Shown: piece by piece, positions 11,299 through 21,300 of the stretch | How the letters are laid out: every line of letters begins with the position of its first letter | Numbering within the stretch: the first letter of the stretch is position 1 | Assembly (NCBI GenBank): GCA_905221605.1 | Contig: CAJNDS010002113.1 | Coordinates: forward strand, 1,454,524 to 1,518,523 | Direction: 5' to 3' | From: Symbiodinium natans | Lineage: Eukaryota > Sar > Dinophyceae > Suessiales > Symbiodiniaceae | DNA: 64,000 nucleotides | Program-made: the position numbers and the translations under genes | The notes under the pieces: model-generated | Told to the model about the DNA's origin: nothing | Databases searched by the model: none | The model's input: only the letters and a program-made list of their open reading frames with translations

Positions 11299-11838
11299 CT
11301 CGCAACACCCTTCAGCGTAAGCCTCGGCCCGCCAAATCTTTACGTCAACCCTCAACCCCCGGACTCCGGAATCTAAACCTTTAGGGTTTAGGGTTGAGGG
11401 TTTGGGGTTTAGGGTTTAGGGTTTCGGGTCTAGGGTTTAGGGTTTAAGATTTGGGGTTGAGGGTTTGGGGTTTAGGGTTTCGGATTTGGGGTTTGGGGTT
11501 TGGGGTTTTATGGTTCAGGGCTCAGAGCTTAGGGCTTAGGGTTTAGGGTTTAGGGGTTAGTGCGAACCTTTACCCACTAACCTTTTATGTTACTGTTCTG
11601 AACAAAATCACAACCCCTTTCAACATCCTCAAACCCCATTGGCCCATATTTCTTTGTGAAGCAAAACTTTGACTTTAAGGAACTTTAAGGCTTTAGGGCT
11701 TACAGGGTTTAAGGTTTAGGGAACAGGGTTTATGGCGCTTATAGAGTTCATGGAGTTCATAGAGTTTATAGGGTTTAGGGTTTAGGGTTTTAGGAGCTTG
11801 TTTCTAGGGCTTTGGGGCTTTCGGGTGAAGCAGCTCAG

Positions 11839-11888
11839 GCGATGAGTGGCTCCACACGGGCCATGAGAGTGCCCGCTGGCAGAACGAG
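11839..11888 (+). CDS. Exon-like island, unknown product
   Basis: Between a CTCAG acceptor and a GC donor (GCATGAG), it reads DEWLHTGHESARWQNE without stops. It sits between a CCCTAAA-type and a TTTAGGG-type stretch. The parent gene is not recognised. Confidence 0.4.
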
Positions 11889-12329
11889 GCATGAGAACCC
11901 CGAAAGTTCACTAATGCGGCGTAGGTCTCATTATAGGGTTTAGGGTTTAGGGTTAGGGTTTAGGGTTTAGGGTTTAGGGTTTAGGGTTTAGGGTTTAGAG
12001 TTTAGGGTTTAGGGTTTAGGGTTAGGGTTTAGGGTTTAGGGTTTAGGGTATAGAGCCATGGGGGCTGACCATAGAACATTGCCTGAAAGAGGCAGATTCG
12101 CTGGAAAAGTTTGGGTTGGACAGGTTTGTGTTGCTGTATTTGTGCAGTTAACTGCGTACTCTGAGGGTAGTCTGATGGGCCCTTCAGAACCCTTTAAAGG
12201 GTTCTGCGCAACTACCCGAAGATGCATAGTGTGTTTTTATTAGAACTTGATTGGTGCACTCCTGATTGCGAGCACAACGTTTCTGAGTCAATATAGTGAG
12301 GGGCCTTCGCGGGTTCAAAGGCCGTACTT

Positions 12330-12436
12330 AATATAGGGGTTGGAAGATTTACTGATAGAACTCCCTTAGGGTCCCTTTATCAACATACTATTAAAATAAG
12401 CCCCAGCACCCTATTCTAATCCTTATGGCCCCGATA
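12330..12436 (+). mobile_element. Family G element
   Basis: TTAATATAGGGGTTGGAAG at the left, AATCCTTATGGCCCCGATACC at the right (in part). Confidence 0.6.
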
Positions 12437-12690
12437 CCAACCCTAAGTCCTACTCTGCCTGTGTGTAGAGGGGCAGCCCGAACCACACCCAAGGTCGAAC
12501 TCGCAAGTAAGCCTCATATCCATCACCACCGAGCAACACCCCCCCCCCCCCCCCCCACCTGAGAGAAAGGGGGGGGGGGGGAGTTAGAGTGCTAAGCCCC
12601 AAACCCCTCAACCCTCAACCCCTGAACCCTAAAAGCCCAAACCCCAAAACCCCAAATCCTAAAGCCCCCGACCCAAACCCTAAATGGGGG

Positions 12691-12900
12691 TTGCCGAAAA
12701 CAGAGGTACCCCGTTTGAGGGTCCCTTGAAGCGGATTCTATTCTATATTTGGGGTGCTATATTTGGGGTGTAAAACGGGTACCCCTATTTTGGGAACTGC
12801 CCAAATCCTAAATGTGAGTTTACGAAAATATGGGACCCCCAATATAGGCCCCCGAATAGTAGGATCCCCTTTTAAGAAGGACCCCAAGAAGGTACCCCTA
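12691..12900 (+). mobile_element. Family F elements, two overlapping or nested
   Basis: Repeated GGGGTACCCCTATTTT and GTTTACGAAAATATGGG motifs in both orientations suggest one copy inside or beside another. Confidence 0.45.
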
Positions 12901-13818
12901 AGTTGCCCTAAACCCTAGCCCTAAACCCTATAAACGCTTAACCCTTGTGAACCCCTACATTTTCTCGACCCTTCGCCCCTCACTTTGGGCGCGTTGGAGG
13001 GCCGATGGAGAAGTTGGGACCAGTGGTCCGAATGGCGCGGAGCCCGAGTTTATAGGGTTTAGGGTTTTAGGGTTTAGGGTTTCAGGGTTCAGGGTTTAGG
13101 GTTTAGGGCTTTGTAGAGTTTAGGGTTTAGGGCAGGGTTTCAAAAATAGGTTATGGAGTTGTTGGGTTTTTGTTTGTTTTCCTTTTGGTCATGGACGGCT
13201 TACCCCCCCCCCCCCCGCTATACCCCCCCCTCCCCCCCATCGAGCGGCTTGTGCTCTTAGCAAGCACTCAGCAAGCCCTCGACACTCAGCACAGCCTCAG
13301 CAGCTCTCGAGCAATCGAGCATCTGCCGAGAGCCTACCGAAAGCCTACCAAGCGCGTAGCGAGCGCTTGGCGAGTGCTTAGCGAGTGCTTAGCGAGTGCT
13401 TAGCAAGTGCTTAGCAAGAAATGCACTAGAAGTCTCCCGATTCAGGAAAGCAAGCATCCATGCTCACTAAGAGCTTTGTGGGGGGGAGGGGGGGGTATAG
13501 GAGGGGGGGGGGGGGTGGGTGTAAGCTGTCCATGATTTGGGGGGATTAGATGTTCATTTTTGGATTTCGTTATTGCGTTTGAATGTTGGGCTTTTTGTTG
13601 TTGCTCTGTTTGTGTTGGGAGTAGAGCTTTTGGGGATCTAGGGTTTACGGATAAGGGCTTTCGGGGGCTCTCATGCATGTCATGATGAGGGTTCACGAAA
13701 TCTCGACCCCACTAGCCACGCTGAGTGCCAAGGTGCTAAAGGCGCTGAGGGTTCATTCAACATCCTAAGGGTCCATGTACCTATAAAACCCATGATGCGG
13801 GCATTGTGTTTGCAATTT

Positions 13819-13975
13819 TTTTTTTTTTTTTTTGGGGGGGGGGGGGTTGGGGGGGGGGGGGGGGTGGTGGGGGGGTGGGGGGGGGGTTGGCGGGAGGGGG
13901 GTGGGGGGGGGGTGGGTGGGGGGGGGTGGGGGGGGGGTGGGGGGGGGGGGGGTGGGGGGGGGTGGGGGGGGGGGG
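13819..13975 (+). repeat. T-run followed by long G-rich tract
   Basis: About 20 T then G-runs broken by single T, C or A. Frames across it are homopolymer-like and not coding. Likely prone to G-quadruplex formation and assembly error. Confidence 0.85.
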
Positions 13976-14058
13976 CTTGCGCCCCTTTGAGCCGGGCAAG
14001 CTTGCTTCAAAGCATACGAAGCCCTTCCAAGCTCCAGGGCCCAAGTAGAAACTATACA

Positions 14059-14159
14059 TTGGGATGCTCCCCCTTCTACTAACAGTCCTGAATAGGGATT
14101 AAAATAGGGGGTACCATAATCCCTATTAAGGACTGTTAGTATAAGGGGGAGCATCCCAA
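14059..14159 (+). mobile_element. Family A element, near-perfect hairpin
   Basis: TTGGGATGCTCCC...GGGAGCATCCCAA with AACAGTCCT...AGGACTGTT arms. Similar host repeats (AACTATACA / AACTATGTA) lie on the two sides. Confidence 0.75.
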
Positions 14160-14254
14160 ACTATGTAGGTACATGTCTTGGCGCAGGGTTTTGGATCCAG
14201 GTTCGGGTGTTGTCCGCGAATGAACGTGGCATGTTCAGGGTTTAGGGTTTAGGG

Positions 14255-14360
14255 TTGGGATGCCTTTTTCCTAGCAGTCCTAAATAGGGATTAGAATGGG
14301 GGGTGGGGGGAGGTGCTAGAATCTCCATGAAGGACTGTTAGTATAAGGGGGAAATCCCAA
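14255..14360 (+). mobile_element. Family A element
   Basis: TTGGGATGCC at the left and GAAATCCCAA at the right, with a G-rich centre. Lies about 100 bp from the previous copy. Confidence 0.65.
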
Positions 14361-14709
14361 GTCTAGGGTTTGGGGTTCAGGGTTCTCCGTAGTGTGACGA
14401 CTGAAAGCGATGTGGCGTGAAAAGGTCCGATGCTGCAGATGTCGTGGGTTACACCTAGGCCCCCCAAACTTATTGCAACGCAACTGTGAGCCGTGTTAGG
14501 CCCGTTCTTTCACCTTTGGGTATTTGTGGTACCAAGAATTCCACCTATCAGAGGGCCATATATTACTGGGATCTTCCCAACGGATCATAGTTAGAGACCT
14601 CACCACGTCCTAAATCCCGCAACCCTAAACTCTGAACCCTAAACCCGAAACCCTAAACCCTGAACCCTAAGCCCCCTTACATCTGAAACTCTCACCAAGA
14701 GCACGGCAG

Positions 14710-14752
14710 GCCGCCCGAAAGCTCACGTTACCGAGCTTCCAACTGGCGGCAG
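14710..14752 (+). CDS. Exon-like island, unknown product
   Basis: GGCAG acceptor and a strong GTACGTGAG donor bound a frame reading AARKLTLPSFQLAAG. One phase-compatible continuation is the hydrophobic VSKILAACLAGMAGRL near 15735, but that junction is not certain. Confidence 0.45.
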
Positions 14753-15734
14753 GTACGTGAGCAACAGTCAAAACTCTTGACCAATGGTTTTTTCAACCCG
14801 AAATAATCCTAAGTCCCAAACCCCAAACCCTAAACCCTAAATCTAGAACCCAAACCTCTGAAAGCTGGCAGCCAAGGGCGCCAGAAACCCCTAAGTCCCT
14901 GGACTGCATATCCCGAGGCCCTACCCGACAGTGTCTACTAGGGCTTAGGGTTTAGGGTTTAGGGTTTAGGGGGTTTTGGGGTTAGGGGCTCAGGGCTTTC
15001 GGGTTTTGGGGTTTTGGGCTCAGGTTTTTTGCGGTTTTGGGGTTTAGGGCTTTGGTCTTGTGGGTCTTGAGTTTGGGCGTAGGGTTGTGGGATTCAAAGT
15101 ACAAAGCCATGAATCCCTGCTTGTGGAGGTTCAGGGGCATTATGGGGTCCTCAAGGGAGGGAGGTTCAAGGGGACACTCCCCACTACTAACTTAGGCTCC
15201 CCCAAGCTTCTCTCCGTAGTTGCCTACCTCCCTCCCTTAAGTACCCTACAACTCGGGATGTTCCGACCTGTAATTGGTACTTGTAACCCAAATGACCGTC
15301 CCTCGGACACCTAGCAGGACCCGTACTCCCTGTATCATGAGGCCAGGATTTGTTGCAAGCCCCCGGCAACTGGAGTAACAATGCATCCTTGAAAGGGAAT
15401 GCCCTAATCCCTAAACCCTTAACCCTAAACCCTTAACCCTTTGTTGCTGGGCGCACTCGGGGTGTGGGGGAACCCAGGGTTTGGGAAACCCCAAGCCTAA
15501 AAAACTCTAAACTCCGAGCGGGTTTAGGGTTTAGGGGTTTTTGAGTTGAGGGTTTAGGGTTTAGGGTTTAGGGTTTAGGGTTTAGGGTTTAGGGTTTAGG
15601 GTTTTTGACTGTTTTTCTTGAGGGTAGGGGTCTAGGGTTTTTTTTTTGGGAGGGGGGGGGGGGTCAGGTTTAAGGGTACGGCTGGGCCGTAATTCTAAAC
15701 CCTAAACCCTAAACCCTAAACTCCCAAACTGCAG

Positions 15735-15795
15735 GAGTCAGCAAGATCCTGGCAGCCTGCCTGGCAGGGATGGCAGGACGCCTGGCCCGGTGGGG
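15735..15795 (+). CDS. Exon-like island, possible hydrophobic segment
   Basis: GC-rich island after a TGCAG acceptor. All three frames are open; the one continuing from 14752 reads KILAACLAGMAGRLARW. The frame is ambiguous and the 3' limit approximate. Confidence 0.3.
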
Positions 15796-16034
15796 CTTTG
15801 GGGCTTTTAGGTTTCCAGGTTATTTAGGGTTTGGGTGTTTGGGTTTAGGGGTTGGGATAAACACGTGGCAGCGTGGCTGGCTGCGATTTCTTCAGGGTGG
15901 TGCTTGCGGCGAGGTTGGAGGTTGAGGGCTTCGGACGAAACCCTAAACCCTAAACCCTAAACCCTAAACCCTAAACCCTAAACCCTAAACCCTAAACCCT
16001 AAACCCTAAACCCTAAACCCTAAACCCCGGTTAG

Positions 16035-16073
16035 GTGTTCTTTGCCGGGCTGGAGGTGCTTAAAATTTGCGAG
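16035..16073 (+). CDS. Exon-like island, unknown product
   Basis: Reads VFFAGLEVLKICE after a GGTTAG acceptor with a GC donor (GCGGGGG). A long CCCTAAA array lies before it and a long TTTAGGG array after it. Confidence 0.45.
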
Positions 16074-16449
16074 GCGGGGGCTCTGGGTCTTGGGGGGTTA
16101 GGCTTTTAGGGTTTAGGGTTAGGGTTTAGGGTTTAGGGTTTAGGGTTTAGGGTTTAGGGTTTAGGGTTTAGGGTTTAGGGTCTAGGGTTTAGGGTTTAGG
16201 GTTTAGGGTTTAGGGTTTAGGGTTTAGGGCTCTGGGGGCTTAGGGGGGCCGAATGGGAGACCCAAATCCCTCGAAAAAACTACCCACACTTGAGTTTTGT
16301 CCATAGATTCGGGCTCGAGAGGCCCGGAGTCCGGAGTTCCCAGGGTGGTCCCAGTTCCTTGTGAGGGTAGTTCTGTGTGCGCTTAATGGGCGTATTAGGG
16401 TTTTGGGTTTAGGGCTTAGGGCTTAGGGTTTAGGGTTTAGGGGGTTCAT

Positions 16450-16555
16450 CTTGCGGCAGTTACATGGGCCCGGCCCTTAGTATGGTCCCTTACCTCCCTT
16501 AAAGCTTTCTGAATATAGGGGCGTGTAGTAGGTCCCCCTACTCTAAGAGTCCCGG
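16450..16555 (+). mobile_element. Family H element (GTTACATGGGCCC)
   Basis: CAGTTACATGGGCCCGG at the left and ATGGTCCCTTACCTCC inner arm; shared with 17050 and 19610. Confidence 0.45.
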
Positions 16556-17049
16556 ATGCGTAAACCGGGCCGGCTTCAACAAGTCATGGGGACCCTTCAA
16601 CCCTCCCAAAATCCTCACAACCCTAAAGCCTAAACCTTCGTGAAAACCCTAAACCCTAAACCCGTTCCATCATCTCCAAATGGGTAGATTTACAAGTCGA
16701 TCACCAGGCCGAAGCTCAGCAGGCTTGGTACCCTAAGCCCTAACCCCTAAAGGCCCTCAACCCGAAAAACCCTAAACCCTAACCCTCAACCCTAAACCCT
16801 ATAAACCCTAAAGGCCCTCAGCCCTAAACCCTGAAACCCTTGCGATCTTGAGACGAGGATTCCTCTTGGAAGTGCGACGCGGAAGGGACCCAAACCTCCT
16901 ATGGGCAGGCGCAGAGTTTTGGGGTCTGAGGGCTCTTGAGTTCCAACCCTAAACCCTAAACCCTAAACCCTAAGCCCTAAACCCGAAACCCTAAACCCTA
17001 AACCCAGCAACACCAGGACTTGTGTTTGCATCTTTTGGTTTCTTCTCAG

Positions 17050-17206
17050 GGTAGTTTCATGGGCCCTGAATATGGTCCCTAACCTCCTTCAAAGGGTTCC
17101 GAAGCATGGGCCCTTGGGTTGTAGAGGGTAATTATATAAGGGGGTATATGAGGGGCCCCCTTAAAAAAGAGAGGCCCATATTAGGGGACCACGTAACTAC
17201 CCTAAG
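17050..17206 (+). mobile_element. Family H element
   Basis: GGTAGTTTCATGGGCCC at the left, GGGGACCACGTAACTACC at the right. Confidence 0.6.
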
Positions 17207-17353
17207 AAGTCTTCTTCGGGTTCTCTGTCGAAGTCCCTGTCAGGAAAGTAGGGGAGTCTATCGCTTCGGGTTCAGGAATTGCATTCCAGGCTTCATGCCC
17301 GAAACAATCGGGCTTAGGGCTTAGGGTCTAGAGGGCAAACAACCGGGTTGCAG

Positions 17354-17403
17354 AGCCGTGTTCGGCAAGCTCCGCGCTATTGTGACCCACCTCACGACAC
17401 TGA
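17354..17403 (+). CDS. Exon-like island, unknown product
   Basis: TTGCAG acceptor and GTATAAG donor bound AVFGKLRAIVTHLTTL. Third codon positions are mostly G or C, as in the recognised exons. No family is recognised. Confidence 0.45.
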
Positions 17404-17561
17404 GTATAAGATTAGGGGTTCAGGGTTTTACTGTTCAGTGTGCCAGGGCTTAGGCTTCCCTAAACCCCAAACCCTAAACATACCCTATAAACCCTAAACC
17501 CTAAACCCTAAACTCCTAAACCCTAAATTCCCTAAACCCTAAACTCCGAGCGAGCCAGCAG

Positions 17562-17594
17562 GATTGGGAGGAGTGGTCGGAAGCACCCAAGGAG
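17562..17594 (+). CDS. Exon-like island, unknown product
   Basis: CCAGCAG acceptor and GTACGGG donor bound DWEEWSEAPKE in one frame. The alternative frame (LGGVVGSTQG) would be in phase with the exon ending at 17403, so the frame is unresolved. Confidence 0.35.
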
Positions 17595-18237
17595 GTACGG
17601 GCCCCAAATGTGCCAAGCCACACTTCAGGGTTTAGGGTTTAGGGTTTAGGGTTTAGGGTTTAGGGTTTCGGGTTTCGGGTTTGGGGTTTAGCCCACAGCA
17701 GGAAGCCCATAGCCCAAAAAGATCCGAGAAACCGTTCCTTGAAGCTTTGAAATGACTGCATCGTCTACAAGTCTAAGGATTTCGGGTCTTGAGTGTAGCA
17801 TTTAGTGCGTTTTGATTTTTTGGGGAGCTTGTCTCAGGGCAAGGAGCTTTCGTTTAGCTTGCTAATCTTTCTTGTAACTGTTTCTCCATGGCATCCAACA
17901 CTGAAACATTGAGGGTTGCACTGTTGCTTAATACCCTAAAAACACTAAACCCTAAACCCAAAGCCCTGCACCGACTGAGCTCCATCTCGCTCATTTTGCC
18001 GCCCTGAAGCCCTGCGCAGCAATCGAGCCCTTGGCCTAAGCATTCGGAGGACCTTAGCGTTTCAAGGGTCAACCTAGTTTAGTCCTCCAGCCCTTAAAGC
18101 CTATTTCAGCGTTCAGGGGCTTAATTCGGGTTTGGAGTTAAGCCCGAAACCCTCAACCCTAAACCCCAAACCCTAAACCTTAAACCCTAAACCCTAAACC
18201 CTATAAACCCCTATAACCCTCCTCATGGCATACGGAG

Positions 18238-18320
18238 GCGCCGATCCCCGAGCCTTGGTACATCGAGGCGCACGACCTTTCACTGGAGCCCACCGGGGAC
18301 CACGGCTTCACCATGCAACT
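18238..18320 (+). CDS. Possible N-terminal exon of the thioesterase gene
   Basis: Reads APIPEPWYIEAHDLSLEP and on to GFTMQL after a GGAG acceptor. An in-frame TAG follows only because a GCCCAGT-type repeat begins there. The last 18 or so bases (GACCACGGCTT...) recur at 18417. Assignment to the thioesterase rests on position only. Confidence 0.5.
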
Positions 18321-21300
18321 CTAGCCCAGTAACGCCCTTTTCGCCTTTTTTTGGGTTTGGGTTGAGGGTCGAGGGTTGAGGGTTTAGGGTTTAGGGTTCA
18401 GGGTTTAGGGTTTAGGACCACGGCTTTACCATGCATTTTTTTGGCAGCCCCGTAGTGCCCTTTTCGCCTTGTTTAGGGGTTTAGGGTTTAGGGTGTAGGG
18501 TGTAGGGTTTTGGGTTTATAGAGTTTATAGGGTTTGTAGAGGTTTTTTCGGGTTTAGGCTTCAGGGTTTCCGTACAAAGCAACTTTTGGCTCCTGGAAAT
18601 CTAGGAGTCGGAAGCATTCCTACTAGTATTGAGGTTTTAGGGTTTAGGGTTTAGGGTTTAGGGTTTAGGGCTTGGGGTATCTAACTTTAATTATACTATA
18701 ACCCTCAAAGCCCTATTTTCATTATTCAGGCCCCTCTAGCAGCCCAGTACTATTCCTTTGCACTTGTTCGGTTCTGGGTTCCCTGATCAAGTTAACTCGG
18801 CCCGAAGGTTGAGAAGCCAGAGTGGGGGTTTATTCCTTTTTTAGGGTTTAGGTTCCCCTAGAATATGAGTCCTTGGGATATATGTTCCCCCCTATACTAA
18901 CAGTCCTTAATCGGGATTACAATAGGGCGTACTATAATCCCGACTCAGGACTGTTAGTTTAAGGGGGAACATCCCACATGAGTCCCGTTAAACCGGAACA
19001 TCCCAAATGAGTCCCTTTAAACCAGGGGCGCCCCTTGTATTCTTAGATTTCTCTTGGCTAGGAACTCCTGGTTGCCCAGCAGTGCCCTTTTAGACTTTCT
19101 TGGGTTTAGGGTTTAGCGTTTAGGGGGTTTAGGGGGTTTAGGGGGTTTAGGGGGTTTAGGGTTTTTAGGGTTTTTAGGGTTTCGGGTTTCAGGGCTTGCC
19201 TCAAAAAATCAACCAGGAATGGGACCCTTATTATAATATGGTTACCGTGGCTACCACCGGAAGGTTGAGAAAGGTTTGGAGACTAAGGCTCAAGGATTTG
19301 TTAGGTGAGGGGTTGAGATTGACGGTTCAATTGGGGTTTAGGGTTTAGGATTTAGGGTTTAGGATGTAGGGTTTAGGGTTTAGGGTTTAGGGTGTTTCAG
19401 TTGCGCAATCAACCTCAAGACCCAGGCTTCTCCTGCATTCCTGCAGCGGTGGCCCGGATGACTGGGCTCCGATCATCCATCGCCTGGACGTGCCATTCCG
19501 CAACGAGATTCGGTTTGTGGTGCCGTGCGCGCCCGTCAGGATTTGGGGTTTAGGGTTTAGGGTTTAGGGTTCAGGATTTCGGGCTCAGGATGTCGGGTTT
19601 AGGGAGTTGATCTTAGGTTTGTTATATGGGCCCATAATGTGGTCCCTAACGTCGGGTTCTTGTGTATGGGCCTTAATTTGTACAGAGTACATAAGGGGTA
19701 CCAATTTAGGGGCCCATACTAAGGGACCATGTAACCCTAAGACAGGAGAGAAACCTTCGACGGCTGGACGAAAGTACAGAACTCGTGGTTCTCCTACTCA
19801 GAGGATGGGCAGCATGTACCTTGGCCGACCTTGAGCATTGTTTTTTTTTTTTTTTTTTTTCCTCCACTGTTGCCTGCGCAATGTTCAGTCTCAAGGCTTT
19901 AGGTTTGGGATGTTCCCTCTTATACTAACAGTCCTTACTGGGGATTCTAGTACCCCTAGTATCATGCCTATTCAGGACTGTTAGTATAAGGGGGAACATC
20001 CCAAGTTTAGGTTTAGGTACCCGAAACTACGGTGTCTACCCAATCTTTGCAAAAGCTCAGAACACAATCGCAACTCTAAACCCTAAAGCCTAAAGCCTAA
20101 AGCCTAAAGCCCTAAACCCTAATACAGCATCCCAGGATCATCGCGCGCTGAATCCTCAAATCCTTTTGAACCCTTCCTCTACTCTCAAACTCTACATAAT
20201 TTCTGGTTCTTAGTAAGGAATCAGGGAATGAAGGGTTTAGGGTTTAGGGTGTAGGGTTTAGGGTTTAGGGTTTAGGGTTTAGGGTTTGAGGCCCTATATA
20301 TACCTTTAAGGGACTATATAGAGTACCTCTTTCCCTACTAAGAACCAGCCAGATACATCACCACATTGTCTTACAGCAGCCCCTTAGTACAGTGCCCAGC
20401 ACCCGAGCAAAAAAGTAGGTCACCCGGGAATCAGCCCCTAAACCCTAAACCATCCTAAGCCCTAAGCCCTAAACCTGAAACCCTAATCCCTAAGGAACCC
20501 TTAGCCCTAAACCCTAAACCCTCAACCGAAGGCGGAGGATCCTCAAGAATTAGAGGAGCAGCTGGAAAGGATGGAGTCGATCCTGTCACTCGGACCTACC
20601 GCTTTATCTCTGCGTCCGTGCCCTAAACCCTAAACCCCAAACCCTGAGCCTAAACCCTAAACTTTTTGGGGGGGGGGGGGGGGGGGGTCCCTACCTCAAC
20701 ACCCTAACCCTCAGCCCCAAGCTTATAAGCCTTAGCCCAGGTCAAGAGAGGCTGAGAGACTACCCGGCCGGGACACGAGACGCCTTCTGGTTGGCGGCTT
20801 CTCGTAGCCAGGATTGAATTCTTGAAAGGTCCTAAACTCGAAACCAGCTAGGCCTTCAGCTTTCAGGGGGTGCGGTGTGGGGTTTAGGGTTTCGGGTTTA
20901 GGGGTGAGGGTTTAGGGCACCGGCTAGGTTAGGCAAGCCTTTTGAGACCCTATGGACCTTAGAGGCAAAGCCCTCTAGCCTTTGCGGTTTGAGCTTTTGG
21001 TCAATTTGGGGACTAGGGTCGATGGGGTACTACCCTAAGGGTCCATGTACCTGAATAGGGAATACTTGGACCCTATTCTGGGACTTTAGGGCCCAAGTCC
21101 ATCATGATGAGGTACATGGACCCTTCGGGATAGGTATTAGCGATTCAGATCCTCTGTTTAAGGATTATAGAATTAGGGTGAGAACAGGTTAAGAGGTTTG
21201 GTGGGTAGAACAGGAGCCGTGGCCTTCACTTACAACCCGATTTCATGGGCCCCCGTTAAAAAATTCTACATGCTGGAGGAGCTAGAGGTGGGGTGGGGTG

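Noticed and set aside
13765-14154. Pro-rich and Gly-rich frames on both strands
   Set aside because: They come entirely from the G-rich tract and flanking hairpin; all frames are open only because of homopolymer runs.
14059-14360. CRISPR-like spaced repeats
   Set aside because: The two family A copies are inverted-repeat hairpins with no regular spacers or cas genes, in a eukaryotic context.
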